A model generated the notes under the pieces. It searched no databases, was not told the DNA's origin, and was given only the letters and a program-made list of their open reading frames with translations. Below, in pieces: positions 49,868 through 58,658 of a DNA stretch of 64,000 nt (position 1 is the stretch's first letter; every line of letters starts with the position of its first letter). The stretch is from Sulfuricystis thermophila (GTDB taxonomy: Bacteria; Pseudomonadota; Gammaproteobacteria; Burkholderiales; Rhodocyclaceae). A program made the position numbers and the translations under genes. Location: assembly GCF_004323595.1 (NCBI RefSeq), contig NZ_AP019373.1, forward strand, positions 1,550,001-1,614,000. Reading direction: 5' to 3'.

Positions 49868-51352
49868 GTGATAATTAAGAACTCCAGTAAGTTCACACAA
49901 CCAGTTTCTGTTGTCCGAGGGGCAGCCCTGGTCATTGCCATGCGCTGGACCGATCGGCTGATCGGCATCGCCAGCACGCTGATACTTGCCCGTCTCCTGG
50001 TGCCAGCTGATTTCGGCATCGTCGCGATGGCCTCTTTGGTCGTTGCACTCATCGACACATTACTCGATTTGGGCGTTGGCTCTGCGCTGATCCAAAACCC
50101 CAATGCCGACCGAGAGGATTTCGATACTGCCTGGACGCTGCGTTTATGCCAAGCCCTGGCCGCAGGATTACTGATCGCCTTGCTCGGCGCACCTCTTGCT
50201 GCGGAATATTTCAAGGAACCTCGGGTAGAAAACGTCCTCTATTTGATGTCGCTGACGATCGCGCTTGGCGGCCTGGAAAACATCGGTATCGTCGCTTTCC
50301 AGAAAAACATGGAATTCGGACGCGATTTTCGCTTCTTTTTTTTGCGCAGGCTGTCAGGCTTTGCAATCACCGTCGTCTTGGCATTCTGGCTGCGGTCCTA
50401 TTGGGCCATGGTCATCGGTGCGCTCTGCGGCCGCATTGCGGGCGTCTGGCTCAGTTATTTGCTGCATAATTTTCGGCCTCGCTTTTCCTTTGCGCGCATC
50501 GGTCGAATTTGGTCGTTCTCGCAATGGATACTCGTCCGTAACTTGGGCACATATGGTGCGCAACAGACTGACAAATTACTCGTCGGTCGTTTCAATGATG
50601 CAGGAGCCATGGGCGCTTACTCACTTGCCGACGAGATCTCGGCAATGCCGACGAACGAGGTGTTGATGCCTTTAGGGCGGGTATTGTTCCCCGCCTTCGT
50701 GCGTGTGATCGACAAACCCGCCGAGTTGCGGCGTGCATTTTGTCTTGCCTTGGGCGTGCAAGCTCTTATCGCGCTGCCTGCCGGCATTGGTCTTGCACTG
50801 GTGGCACCGATCGCAGTTCCTCTGCTACTTGGTCCACAGTGGGCTGCGGCAATTCCGTTCGTGCAATTGCTCGCTTTGATGAACATTGCGGTGGCATTGA
50901 CACATAGCAGCGGTTATCTACTTCTCGCTCTTGGCAAGGTACGCTTGCAGGCGGTGATCTCGTGGTTGCAATTTGGCGTGTTAGCCACTCTGGCCGTATT
51001 CGTTTTTCCATCGGGTAATGCTTTATGGATCGCAGGAATCAGGCTGGCCGTTTCTTTCATCGCGATGAGCCTGTTGCTCGTCCTTGTGCTCAAGGCGCTT
51101 CCTTTTCTGACCTGGCGCGAGCTATTTGCACATGCTTGGCGACCGGTTTGCGCATCAGCGGCCATGGTTGGGGTGTTTTCGATTATGCAATGGTCTTCTC
51201 AGTGGGAAAGCGCTGTAATCTTGAGCGCTGAAATCGCTCTTGGTATCGCCACTTATACGTTAGCTATTCTGGTGCTTTGGCTTCTTGCAGGCAAACCAGA
51301 TGGCGCGGAATGCTATCTGTTGGAAAAGACACACTTGATACGCTGGAAATAA
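49868..51352 (+). CDS. Wzx-type polysaccharide flippase
   Basis: A 494-residue membrane protein with about 12-14 helices of the polysaccharide transport (MOP/Wzx, LPS O-unit flippase) family. N-terminal WTDRLIGIASTLILARLLVPADFGIVAMASL is typical of the RfbX/lipid III-flippase group; conserved segments follow (GALCGRIAGVWLSYLL, EISAMPTNEVLMPLGRVLFPAFVR, VAPIAVPLLLGPQWAAAIPF). It flips undecaprenyl-linked EPS units to the periplasm. GTG start at 49868. Its composition is less AT-rich than that of its neighbours on either side. Confidence 0.88.
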   Translation: MIIKNSSKFTQPVSVVRGAALVIAMRWTDRLIGIASTLILARLLVPADFGIVAMASLVVALIDTLLDLGVGSALIQNPNADREDFDTAWTLRLCQALAAGLLIALLGAPLAAEYFKEPRVENVLYLMSLTIALGGLENIGIVAFQKNMEFGRDFRFFFLRRLSGFAITVVLAFWLRSYWAMVIGALCGRIAGVWLSYLLHNFRPRFSFARIGRIWSFSQWILVRNLGTYGAQQTDKLLVGRFNDAGAMGAYSLADEISAMPTNEVLMPLGRVLFPAFVRVIDKPAELRRAFCLALGVQALIALPAGIGLALVAPIAVPLLLGPQWAAAIPFVQLLALMNIAVALTHSSGYLLLALGKVRLQAVISWLQFGVLATLAVFVFPSGNALWIAGIRLAVSFIAMSLLLVLVLKALPFLTWRELFAHAWRPVCASAAMVGVFSIMQWSSQWESAVILSAEIALGIATYTLAILVLWLLAGKPDGAECYLLEKTHLIRWK

Positions 51353-51353
51353 A

Positions 51354-53570
51354 TTAATGCAGATAAATGCTTGTAGCCCAAATACCTATCAACAGCCAAC
51401 CTAATAAGAATAGCGCATGTATAACCAACACATTCCGCTGAACAGACTCATGAAATTTTCTAATTGCAATTGCATAAGCTACTTCATAAATGATTCCTAG
51501 CATAACGAGCAAGGCGGATAACTTGATTCGGTAATACGTTAAGTCTCGCCATTGAGGATACAACCCTATAGCTTCCTCATAGGCACGCGCTAGTTTTTCC
51601 CTCATAGCATCTACAGGCGGAATTTCATCAAGACCTATCATAGCAACAAGATGAGAACCGTTCCGATCATTTTCAGATCGAACCTTTAGCTCCGACAACA
51701 CTCGCGATAAAGTAATCGTATCATCAGCGCCGGTCCTGATAGTCAAACTCCACTGTTCGGGTGAGGCATCAGCAGACAAAATAGCTGTTGCTGGTTCATC
51801 GTCACTCTCCTCAGTTATGCGAAATAAAGAAGCTACAGTAGAATCTGGTTCAGAAAGAACGATTCGAAGAGCATCCGTTGGAGTCGGCTTGCCTTTAACT
51901 GCCACCCAACCAGCAAACGGCTGTGTCTCACCTCGGTAAATACCAATGTCCATACTATTTGGGGATGCAAAAGTAACATTCATCTTTCGCCCGCCCCTAG
52001 GTGGATTAGTAACAAACCCTTGCCCAAACCCATACTGATAAAAATTACTCACTGGGGCAGTTGTCCAGATTATTTCTGATCCATTATGCGCATTACTTGA
52101 AAAATCGACAATAATTAATAGCCGACTCTCGATTCCAATCACTTGGCGATTAAATTTAGCACCATCCGAATTTATACGTTCAATTTCAATAAAACGGATA
52201 CCATCTTTACATCCGCTCATCAATGCACGAACAGTACGCTTGGACTGTGAAGATTCGTTTATTTCATGCTGAGCATTAGATGCTGTCCATCCATACGAGG
52301 CATCAGTTAAACTATCTCCATAAGGCCAATAACCTGTATTTGTCAGCCAGTCGACTCCATTTGACCACCACGTTACTGACCCCTCATCAGCATGCTTATG
52401 ACCATGCCCATCGTGCTTGGCCCATGCTATTACCGTTTGGGAGATATCATTGTTCTGCGATATATTCCACCAGACGGAATATCCTGAAACCGGGAAGAGA
52501 TATAAACCATTAAACAGGATCGAAGGCGCATCTGCACCATTGGACAGAGGAATTTGACCATTGCTAAGTCCTGATGGGAAGGAATATTGAGTTCCCTGCC
52601 TTGTATTACCAACAGCTGGCAAAGTACCATCAGGGCGTTTAAGTAATTCTAAAAATTCTCGTGCTTTTTCAATTTTAAAAGCCAATTCTTGGCTTGGAGA
52701 CAATCCATTTAAAGCATATAAGCGAGCAATCATCAATAGCAACTCATATCCAAGTCTGTGATATTCAGCAGAATGCTCAAGGGTTACACCTTCTATCGAA
52801 ACATAAAAAGGCAGTTGGATTGCCAGCCGCTCTAAAGCTAGATTTTTCCATGCTGGAGAATCAGGTAACGAAGGGAAGGCAGTAGCAAGTTGCAACAAGG
52901 CAATATTTTGCATTACACCATGATTAGTACGAACGGTAAAATGTGATGGCTTTGCAAGCAACCTGCCGCTGCGAACAATCAATCCAAATAAAGCCTCCCG
53001 TATCTTTATTTCAAGGTCAGGACGGTCGCGTACATGCATCCATAGCCGCACAAGAATAGGCACACGCGCAGCGATCGCATGATCATTCCAAAGAAACCCA
53101 TCGTTTATACGACGACGATTTTCGTATTCAGAGAAATTTTTGATCCTAACAAGAGCCTTTTCCAGATAACGTAAATCGTTAGTCATCTCAAATGCATCTA
53201 GTAATATTGATTCAATACCAAAACCGGCTTTCGCAAGCTGGAATGATGGCGGTCCACCTCGCATATCATCTGGATACCCTTGTAAATTAGTGATACCAAT
53301 ATTGAAGGCACTAGAAAACAAACCCCCATTGAGAATTTCCTCAGCAGCAGGAATTACAGCTGTCGCTGAATCAAGCAAGGGAATACCCAAAGTCATACGA
53401 CCTATTTCAGAAAGTATTCTGGTATTAGGCACAGTTTTTGCAGATTCCATTATCTCTTTTGGCGGAAATTTACGATCAATATCGTAATGAAGCCAAACAG
53501 GAATCCAAACACTTGCAACAACAGAGACAACTACAGCTATCCTTAAAATAACCTGAAATCTTCCGCTCAT
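51354..53570 (-). CDS. membrane-anchored heparinase II/III-like lyase
   Basis: A 738-residue protein. An N-terminal membrane segment (VILRIAVVVSVVASVWIPVW) is followed by an alpha/alpha-toroid region (FTVRTNHGVMQNIALLQLATAF, GVTLEHSAEYHRLGYELLLMIARLY) and a heparinase II/III beta-sheet domain (AWAKHDGHGHKHADEGSVTWWSNGVDWL, giving catalytic His/Tyr and the zinc-like HGHKHAD cluster). Two further hydrophobic helices lie at the C-terminus (LSALLVMLGIIYEVAYAIAI, VLVIHALFLLGWLLIGIWAT), unusual for secreted lyases. It is strongly AT-rich. The start overlaps the deacetylase stop. It may trim the EPS during export. Confidence 0.87.
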   Translation of the reverse strand: MSGRFQVILRIAVVVSVVASVWIPVWLHYDIDRKFPPKEIMESAKTVPNTRILSEIGRMTLGIPLLDSATAVIPAAEEILNGGLFSSAFNIGITNLQGYPDDMRGGPPSFQLAKAGFGIESILLDAFEMTNDLRYLEKALVRIKNFSEYENRRRINDGFLWNDHAIAARVPILVRLWMHVRDRPDLEIKIREALFGLIVRSGRLLAKPSHFTVRTNHGVMQNIALLQLATAFPSLPDSPAWKNLALERLAIQLPFYVSIEGVTLEHSAEYHRLGYELLLMIARLYALNGLSPSQELAFKIEKAREFLELLKRPDGTLPAVGNTRQGTQYSFPSGLSNGQIPLSNGADAPSILFNGLYLFPVSGYSVWWNISQNNDISQTVIAWAKHDGHGHKHADEGSVTWWSNGVDWLTNTGYWPYGDSLTDASYGWTASNAQHEINESSQSKRTVRALMSGCKDGIRFIEIERINSDGAKFNRQVIGIESRLLIIVDFSSNAHNGSEIIWTTAPVSNFYQYGFGQGFVTNPPRGGRKMNVTFASPNSMDIGIYRGETQPFAGWVAVKGKPTPTDALRIVLSEPDSTVASLFRITEESDDEPATAILSADASPEQWSLTIRTGADDTITLSRVLSELKVRSENDRNGSHLVAMIGLDEIPPVDAMREKLARAYEEAIGLYPQWRDLTYYRIKLSALLVMLGIIYEVAYAIAIRKFHESVQRNVLVIHALFLLGWLLIGIWATSIYLH

Positions 53571-54526
53571 ATCTGACTCAATAGGCAATTTCTTAGCAGA
53601 CGTATGCCATAACCAACCCTCGACCGCTCCCACGGTGTAAAACGAGATAATTGAAACTCATCCGATGAAAAGCTATTGATGCCCCAGTTGGTTGTTACAG
53701 CGGCAGAAAAACCAATCTCTTTTACCATCGAGGCATGCTTGGGCAGGTAGTCACGATCCAACTTGCCATTCGGGTAAGCGAACAGAGCAATCCGCTCTTT
53801 GAGAAGATCTTCTAGGATTTCTCGGCTATTTGCTATTTCTTCCCTCGCATCGCTGTCGGGTAGCTTGGCAAGAATTGGGTGTGTCACCGTGTGAGCGCCA
53901 ATACTCATGCCGTGATGCATCAACTCCCGCAATTGCGCCGATGTCAGCATCAGATCGTGAGGTACCGGAGCTGCACAGGAGGAGCGAACGTGCTCGACGA
54001 CTACACTGCGCTCCGCAGGTTGCCGGTGCTTGATGTCGCCAAGTATCAACTCGATCGCAATTTTTTTTTCTTCGATGGTACCAATGGCAACCGTTCCAAT
54101 CCCATATGACTCCAGGTCGAGATGGTCTTTTCGTGCCGCGCGGATCGACTCGATGACGATGTCGTTCCACATGATGCCACCATCGAGGAAGCCCGTGGCG
54201 ATGAAAAATGTCGCAGTCAAGCCATGCTTTTTGAGAATAGGGGCTGCAAAAAGCAGATTGTCGGCATAGCCGTCATCAAAGGTGATCGCCGCTGCCCTCG
54301 CTGGCAACTGGCCTCGTTTCAGCATTTCAATGGCTGTATCGAGCGGCAGGACATTGAACCAATCCGCCACCCAGCTCATCATCTGGTCAAAGCGGCGGAC
54401 ACAGGGCTCGTCCGGAAAAAGCGGATCAGGTGCCGGCAGCACTCGGTGGAAAATAAAGATCGACAATTTCGCTGAATGACCAGCAGGCGAGCATAGGTTA
54501 AGGAGGCCCTTTATCAGCATTGCCAT
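53567..54526 (-). CDS. polysaccharide deacetylase (NodB-like)
   Basis: A 319-residue protein with a NodB homology domain: motif 1 AAITFDDGYADNLLFAAPIL, motif 2 IGAHTVTHPILAKL (HxxxH metal ligands), motif 3 LFAYPNGKLDRDYLP and motif 4 (FSAAVTTNWG). It removes N-acetyl or O-acetyl groups from the EPS. Start MAMLIKGLLNL at 54526 overlaps the stop of the upstream O-ligase-like gene (TGATG), and the stop overlaps the heparinase-like start. Confidence 0.92.
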   Translation of the reverse strand: MAMLIKGLLNLCSPAGHSAKLSIFIFHRVLPAPDPLFPDEPCVRRFDQMMSWVADWFNVLPLDTAIEMLKRGQLPARAAAITFDDGYADNLLFAAPILKKHGLTATFFIATGFLDGGIMWNDIVIESIRAARKDHLDLESYGIGTVAIGTIEEKKIAIELILGDIKHRQPAERSVVVEHVRSSCAAPVPHDLMLTSAQLRELMHHGMSIGAHTVTHPILAKLPDSDAREEIANSREILEDLLKERIALFAYPNGKLDRDYLPKHASMVKEIGFSAAVTTNWGINSFSSDEFQLSRFTPWERSRVGYGIRLLRNCLLSQI

Positions 54527-55836
54527 CAGCGATGCGCTACAACTACGGGTTTGTTGCGCCGGAAACTGAGCATTTCCCACAGCGTGACATCTTTCTCGGT
54601 TTCCCAGGCGCGCTTTTCCACCCACTTGCGTGCCAGCACCACCATCACCATGAGGTTGTAAGGCAGGTCGAAATAGGGCAGCGAGAGAAAGGCACCCCCG
54701 ACAGCGAAGCCCACAAAACTGACTTGAGCCATTGCACCAAGGTCGCTGACCCATTTAGCCTGTGGAATTTTTGTTCCTTCCTCGCGCAGCCAGCCGGCCG
54801 AACGATAGGTGGTAAGCCATATCAGCAGATATAGCATTAGCCCCACGAAACCGTGATTACCCAAGATCTGGAAATAGATGCTGTGCGCGGCACGCGCGAT
54901 GTCTTCATACACGCCATACTGCATGAAATAGAAAGGATGTTGATAAGACATGCCGCCACCGAAGAAATGGTTCTTGGCCACTTCCCAGGCCACGATCCAC
55001 GCATTGATGCGCCCCATTGCCGAAGCATCCTGCTCATAGGTCTGAATGGTGCGCATCCGCTCCCACCATGTTTCCGGCATGAAGGGTAAGAAGACTGCCA
55101 CCATCAGAATGATCAGCATGCCCAGCAGCAGTTTCCTTTCGCTGCGCCACCACAAAAGGGCAGTCATTGCCGCAATGGCCAGCAAGGCACCCCGTGAGTA
55201 ACTACCAATTGCCGAGATGGCGCACAACACCATGATTGCCGTGACTAAATGCCGTTGCCACGCCGAATGCAGCTGCAGCTGAAGGAAATGCAGCAGCGGG
55301 ATCGTCATGATCAGGGCAAGGGCGAAATGGTTGTTATCCGCCACGAAAGATCCCGGCGGGCCCCAAACACGATAATTGCCTGCCGTCAGCAGGGTAAACA
55401 GCCCACCCTTGGCTCCAAGCAAAGCCAGTGACAGCGCCGTTACCCAAGCGAAAGCGATGATTTTCTGTTTGTGATTCAGCAACATCAGGGCGACGAAGGT
55501 CATGAGATAAATTTTGATTACCTTGTCCCACTGTGGATAGTCACCGGCCGTGTCGTAACCCGCCAGCCAGGAAATCGTCATCCAGATGGCGAACAAAAAA
55601 AGGATGAGGGTGGGCGCCCCCTGAAAAGGGGATTGCCGGTATTTCGTAAACAACGTACCGATCAGCACCGACACCGCTGCAATCGCCGCCACCGGCGCGT
55701 CGTAAGCGATGCCCCAAGCGTAACGATGAGGGTTCATGAGGCTGACCCACGTCCAGAGCAAGATACCGATCCATGGCCGCCAGAGTGCCACGGCTGCGCC
55801 GGCAATAACGATGGCAAGGATGATCAAGTCACGCAT
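54526..55836 (-). CDS. O-antigen ligase-like protein, exosortase A system-associated
   Basis: A 436-residue membrane protein with about 11 helices and the Wzy/WaaL-type long periplasmic loop (RMRTIQTYEQDASAMGRINAWIVAW and HPFYFMQYGVYEDIARAAHSIYFQILGNHGFVGLMLY). The beginning LIILAIVIAGAAVALWRPWIGILLWTW and SLMNPHRYAWGIAYDAPVA are typical of the putative O-glycosylation ligase of exosortase A systems (TIGR03097). It may polymerise or ligate the EPS. It overlaps both flanking genes by a few bp. Confidence 0.93.
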   Translation of the reverse strand: MRDLIILAIVIAGAAVALWRPWIGILLWTWVSLMNPHRYAWGIAYDAPVAAIAAVSVLIGTLFTKYRQSPFQGAPTLILFLFAIWMTISWLAGYDTAGDYPQWDKVIKIYLMTFVALMLLNHKQKIIAFAWVTALSLALLGAKGGLFTLLTAGNYRVWGPPGSFVADNNHFALALIMTIPLLHFLQLQLHSAWQRHLVTAIMVLCAISAIGSYSRGALLAIAAMTALLWWRSERKLLLGMLIILMVAVFLPFMPETWWERMRTIQTYEQDASAMGRINAWIVAWEVAKNHFFGGGMSYQHPFYFMQYGVYEDIARAAHSIYFQILGNHGFVGLMLYLLIWLTTYRSAGWLREEGTKIPQAKWVSDLGAMAQVSFVGFAVGGAFLSLPYFDLPYNLMVMVVLARKWVEKRAWETEKDVTLWEMLSFRRNKPVVVAHR

Positions 55837-56752
55837 GCTTTTCGTCTTTGCGGAAGGCTATCCAAAAACCCTGCCAACTCAAGATTTCGTCATCGACCAA
55901 CCGAAAGGGTTTGGCAAGGTTTGGGCGCTGTTCTGCTACAACATCATTGGAATATTTCCCTGTTGGGAAAAAGATAAAAGGATGAAGTCCCAAATGTGCC
56001 ATGATGTCGATGTAACGATTCGCTCGCCAGCGATTCGGGACACCTTTGTGAGAATGCATCAATCGCCATAGCCACTGTGCCGGAGAAAGGAAATCAAGAG
56101 GGTTGACCACATGAAGCCCGTGACTGCGCAAATCGACTTGATGAATGGCAAGCGCTCCAGGTTTCATGGCACGCAGCATGTCGTCAAATGTGGCATTGAG
56201 GTCATTGACATGCTCCAACACTGCTCGCGAAATCACGATATCCGCTTTGTCTCGTAGTTCTGATAAACCATCCGGATGCACCAAGTACTCGATGTGTTCC
56301 GGATTGAAACCATCATCAAGCGCTTGCTGGTTCTTAAAACATTGAACGAAGCGCTGTCTTTCTCGCTCGTCGAGAAAATCATGCAGACATCGAATGACAT
56401 CAACGTTTTTTTGAGTAAAGCTGACGAGGGGAAAACGGTCGACGCAATAAACTTTGCTTGCGCCATGAGCGACTAGAAGCAAAGCAACACCCGGTATATC
56501 TCCAGGCCCATATTCCAGTATCACCTTGTCTTTCAGATAACTAGCCCACTCATGCCGTGGAATAGATAACGTTTCCAGGTAGTCACTCACGCATTGCTGA
56601 AAATAATGGGCGATATCGGCCGCTGTTTCCTTTGCGCTGTCGCCTCGTCCAGTTTGTCCCGTGAGTTTGACATAAAGTCCTGGAGCAAACCGCGCCAACT
56701 GGTTGCTTGCTATCGCTCTTAATATCACGGGAAGGCTGTAGCTCATTGCCAA
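55829..56752 (-). CDS. class I SAM-dependent methyltransferase
   Basis: A 307-residue protein with ILEYGPGDIPGVALLLVAHGASKVYCVDRF as the SAM site, then ADIVISRAVLEHVNDLNATFDDMLRAMKPGALAIHQVDLRSHG. It is likely to methylate a sugar or small molecule in EPS assembly; some homologues are annotated only as hypothetical. The stop overlaps the start of the ligase-like gene by 8 bp, so the two are co-translated. Confidence 0.85.
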   Translation of the reverse strand: MAMSYSLPVILRAIASNQLARFAPGLYVKLTGQTGRGDSAKETAADIAHYFQQCVSDYLETLSIPRHEWASYLKDKVILEYGPGDIPGVALLLVAHGASKVYCVDRFPLVSFTQKNVDVIRCLHDFLDERERQRFVQCFKNQQALDDGFNPEHIEYLVHPDGLSELRDKADIVISRAVLEHVNDLNATFDDMLRAMKPGALAIHQVDLRSHGLHVVNPLDFLSPAQWLWRLMHSHKGVPNRWRANRYIDIMAHLGLHPFIFFPTGKYSNDVVAEQRPNLAKPFRLVDDEILSWQGFWIAFRKDEKHA

Positions 56753-56761
56753 ATTATGTCT

Positions 56762-58561
56762 TCAAAGTAATTTTCTTGTAACCGCTTCGAACGTCATCAA
56801 ACGTCGCCATTGTTCAAATCGCGGCCCTCTGATAGAGCTATTGTTACCGAGAATCTTATCCAGAGCATCCTCATCGAACAGACCGGTCTGAATCATGATG
56901 GGTGCTTGCCTCCATTCGGCAATGCCAGTTTCACGCATCAAGGTGGAGTCGTCGGGTAGCGCTGTCGGCCTAACTCGTTTCGCATGCAAACCCAATTTGG
57001 CGGCGACTTTGCCCCAGACCTTGTGGCCATAATGCCCCAGCAGCGGTGTGAAGCGCCATAGGTTGAACGGCGAAGCCGGCACCGGCGGATAGCCATGTTC
57101 TAGTGGAATGTTTGCCAATGGTGGGACAAAGCGTTGAAACAGGCGCCGCACGAGCAGGCTGCGAAAGCGCGCGTCGGCGCGGGCAGCGAGGATCGGTTCA
57201 AGCACCTGGGAAAAACCGATCGGCGAAAACGCCGGCCACAGCTGGTTGGTGCTGCTGGCAATGCGCCCCTGCCAACGCTGCATGCGCAAGGTGTAATAAA
57301 CGCAGTCCATTTGCGTCGTGTTGGGATAGTTGATGATGGGCGCAATGGCACGGCTGGCGACTTCGGCCATATGGGACGCGAGATCGAGCCGTGCGGCAGG
57401 TGAAAAAATCGAATTGTCGTAGGGAATGGCGGCAAAGCGTTTGCGCGCGACCATTGCAACATCGAGCGGATGACGTCGTGCCAAGCGGGGCCAAAGCAGT
57501 TCCCACCAATAACCGCGCGCCAGCTCACCGAACGAGCCGTTGAGGCTTATGCCATGTCCGTTGGCGAGTCGGCGGTGGATGTGGAGGATGCGAGCGAAGT
57601 CGAAAGCATCATATTCGCCATCGGTCATGCGCACGGCAACATCGAATTCCTCGGCGGTCGGCAGCGGCGGTGAGCTGATGTTCTGGTGCTGCAGACCGAG
57701 TGTCGAGGCAATTCGCCTAGCAACCGTGACATCCGGATGATCGCTGCTTCCCGAGACGGTGGTATGGAATGGCCGCTGTGCATCGAGCAGGCCAGCCAGC
57801 AGCAGACGTGAATCGTAGCCGCCGGTGAGATCGGAAATGAGGGGCTCGCGGGTATCAGGCAAGGCTTTGAGCACCTCGACCAGACCGGCATGGGTTCGTT
57901 CGACAGCTTCGTCGAGCTCCAGGCTTTCCGGCTCGACCGCCGAAAAATCCCAGTAGCGACGGTTCCGCGCGCCATCGGCATCGATGGTCAGCACCGTGGC
58001 CGGGCCGATCTTGCGGACATCGCGCCACAACGACCGGTCTTCGTAGATGATGCCAGTCGCGATGAATTCATGCACTGCAACGGGATCGAACGTGCTCGGT
58101 GCGCATTGCGCCAATACAGCGGAAGAAGTACTGACGGCTACGCCATCCGCCAACTGTCGCCAATAGATGTGCAGGCTGCCGCAGCGATCGGTGATGACAT
58201 GCACCTGACGGCCACGTTGGTCGACGATGAATATCGCAAACAAGCCCTGCAGGCGGCACGCCAACCCTTCCGCGCCATGGGCGAGGTATTGCTCGATCAG
58301 CCAGCTTCCGTCGCGGCCTTTTTCAGCCGACAGAGGTAGCCAGGTGCCGAAATCGGCGATCCAGATTTGGTCGTCTGTTGAACGGGTGATGCGTTTGTCG
58401 GTTGCCTTTGCCGGCGGCGCCACCGCGAGGGAAGCGTTGGCAGAAATTGCGCTATCGCTGATCTGCACGCGCTTGAAGCTGCATAACGCTTGTACGCCTT
58501 TCTGGAAACTCGGCACTTCAAATTGACCGGCAGCAGGAATGAACAGGAAGGCGTGGCTCAT
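56762..58561 (-). CDS. asparagine synthase-related protein, second copy in locus
   Basis: A 599-residue protein. The N-terminal amidotransferase-like region (IADFGTWLPLSAEKGRDGSW, GLFAIFIVDQRGRQVHVITDRCGS) starts MSHAFLFIPAAG and lacks Cys-2, so glutaminase activity is not expected. The synthetase domain has PLISDLTGGYDSRLLLAGLL, a TGGYDS version of the PP-loop, and later RIASTLGLQHQNI. The GDGGDE motif of true asparagine synthetases is not evident. It may be an ATP-dependent ligase of the EPS or its small-molecule partner. It is divergent from the protein at 35755. Confidence 0.8.
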   Translation of the reverse strand: MSHAFLFIPAAGQFEVPSFQKGVQALCSFKRVQISDSAISANASLAVAPPAKATDKRITRSTDDQIWIADFGTWLPLSAEKGRDGSWLIEQYLAHGAEGLACRLQGLFAIFIVDQRGRQVHVITDRCGSLHIYWRQLADGVAVSTSSAVLAQCAPSTFDPVAVHEFIATGIIYEDRSLWRDVRKIGPATVLTIDADGARNRRYWDFSAVEPESLELDEAVERTHAGLVEVLKALPDTREPLISDLTGGYDSRLLLAGLLDAQRPFHTTVSGSSDHPDVTVARRIASTLGLQHQNISSPPLPTAEEFDVAVRMTDGEYDAFDFARILHIHRRLANGHGISLNGSFGELARGYWWELLWPRLARRHPLDVAMVARKRFAAIPYDNSIFSPAARLDLASHMAEVASRAIAPIINYPNTTQMDCVYYTLRMQRWQGRIASSTNQLWPAFSPIGFSQVLEPILAARADARFRSLLVRRLFQRFVPPLANIPLEHGYPPVPASPFNLWRFTPLLGHYGHKVWGKVAAKLGLHAKRVRPTALPDDSTLMRETGIAEWRQAPIMIQTGLFDEDALDKILGNNSSIRGPRFEQWRRLMTFEAVTRKLL

Positions 58562-58637
58562 CGCGAGAGGTGCTTCCGGGAAAAGTGTTGCGATCGATTA
58601 TACGGACTGCATGGAGGTAACAGTTTTATCTGAGAAG

Positions 58638-58658
58638 GTGCCGTTCCGCCAGCGCCGA
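58638..58658 (-). repeat. dispersed 20-bp repeat, copy 10 (abutting a stop codon)
   Basis: Minus strand CGGCGCTGGCGGAACGGCAC, exact consensus, immediately next to the stop codon of the glycosyltransferase at 58659. Confidence 0.88.
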
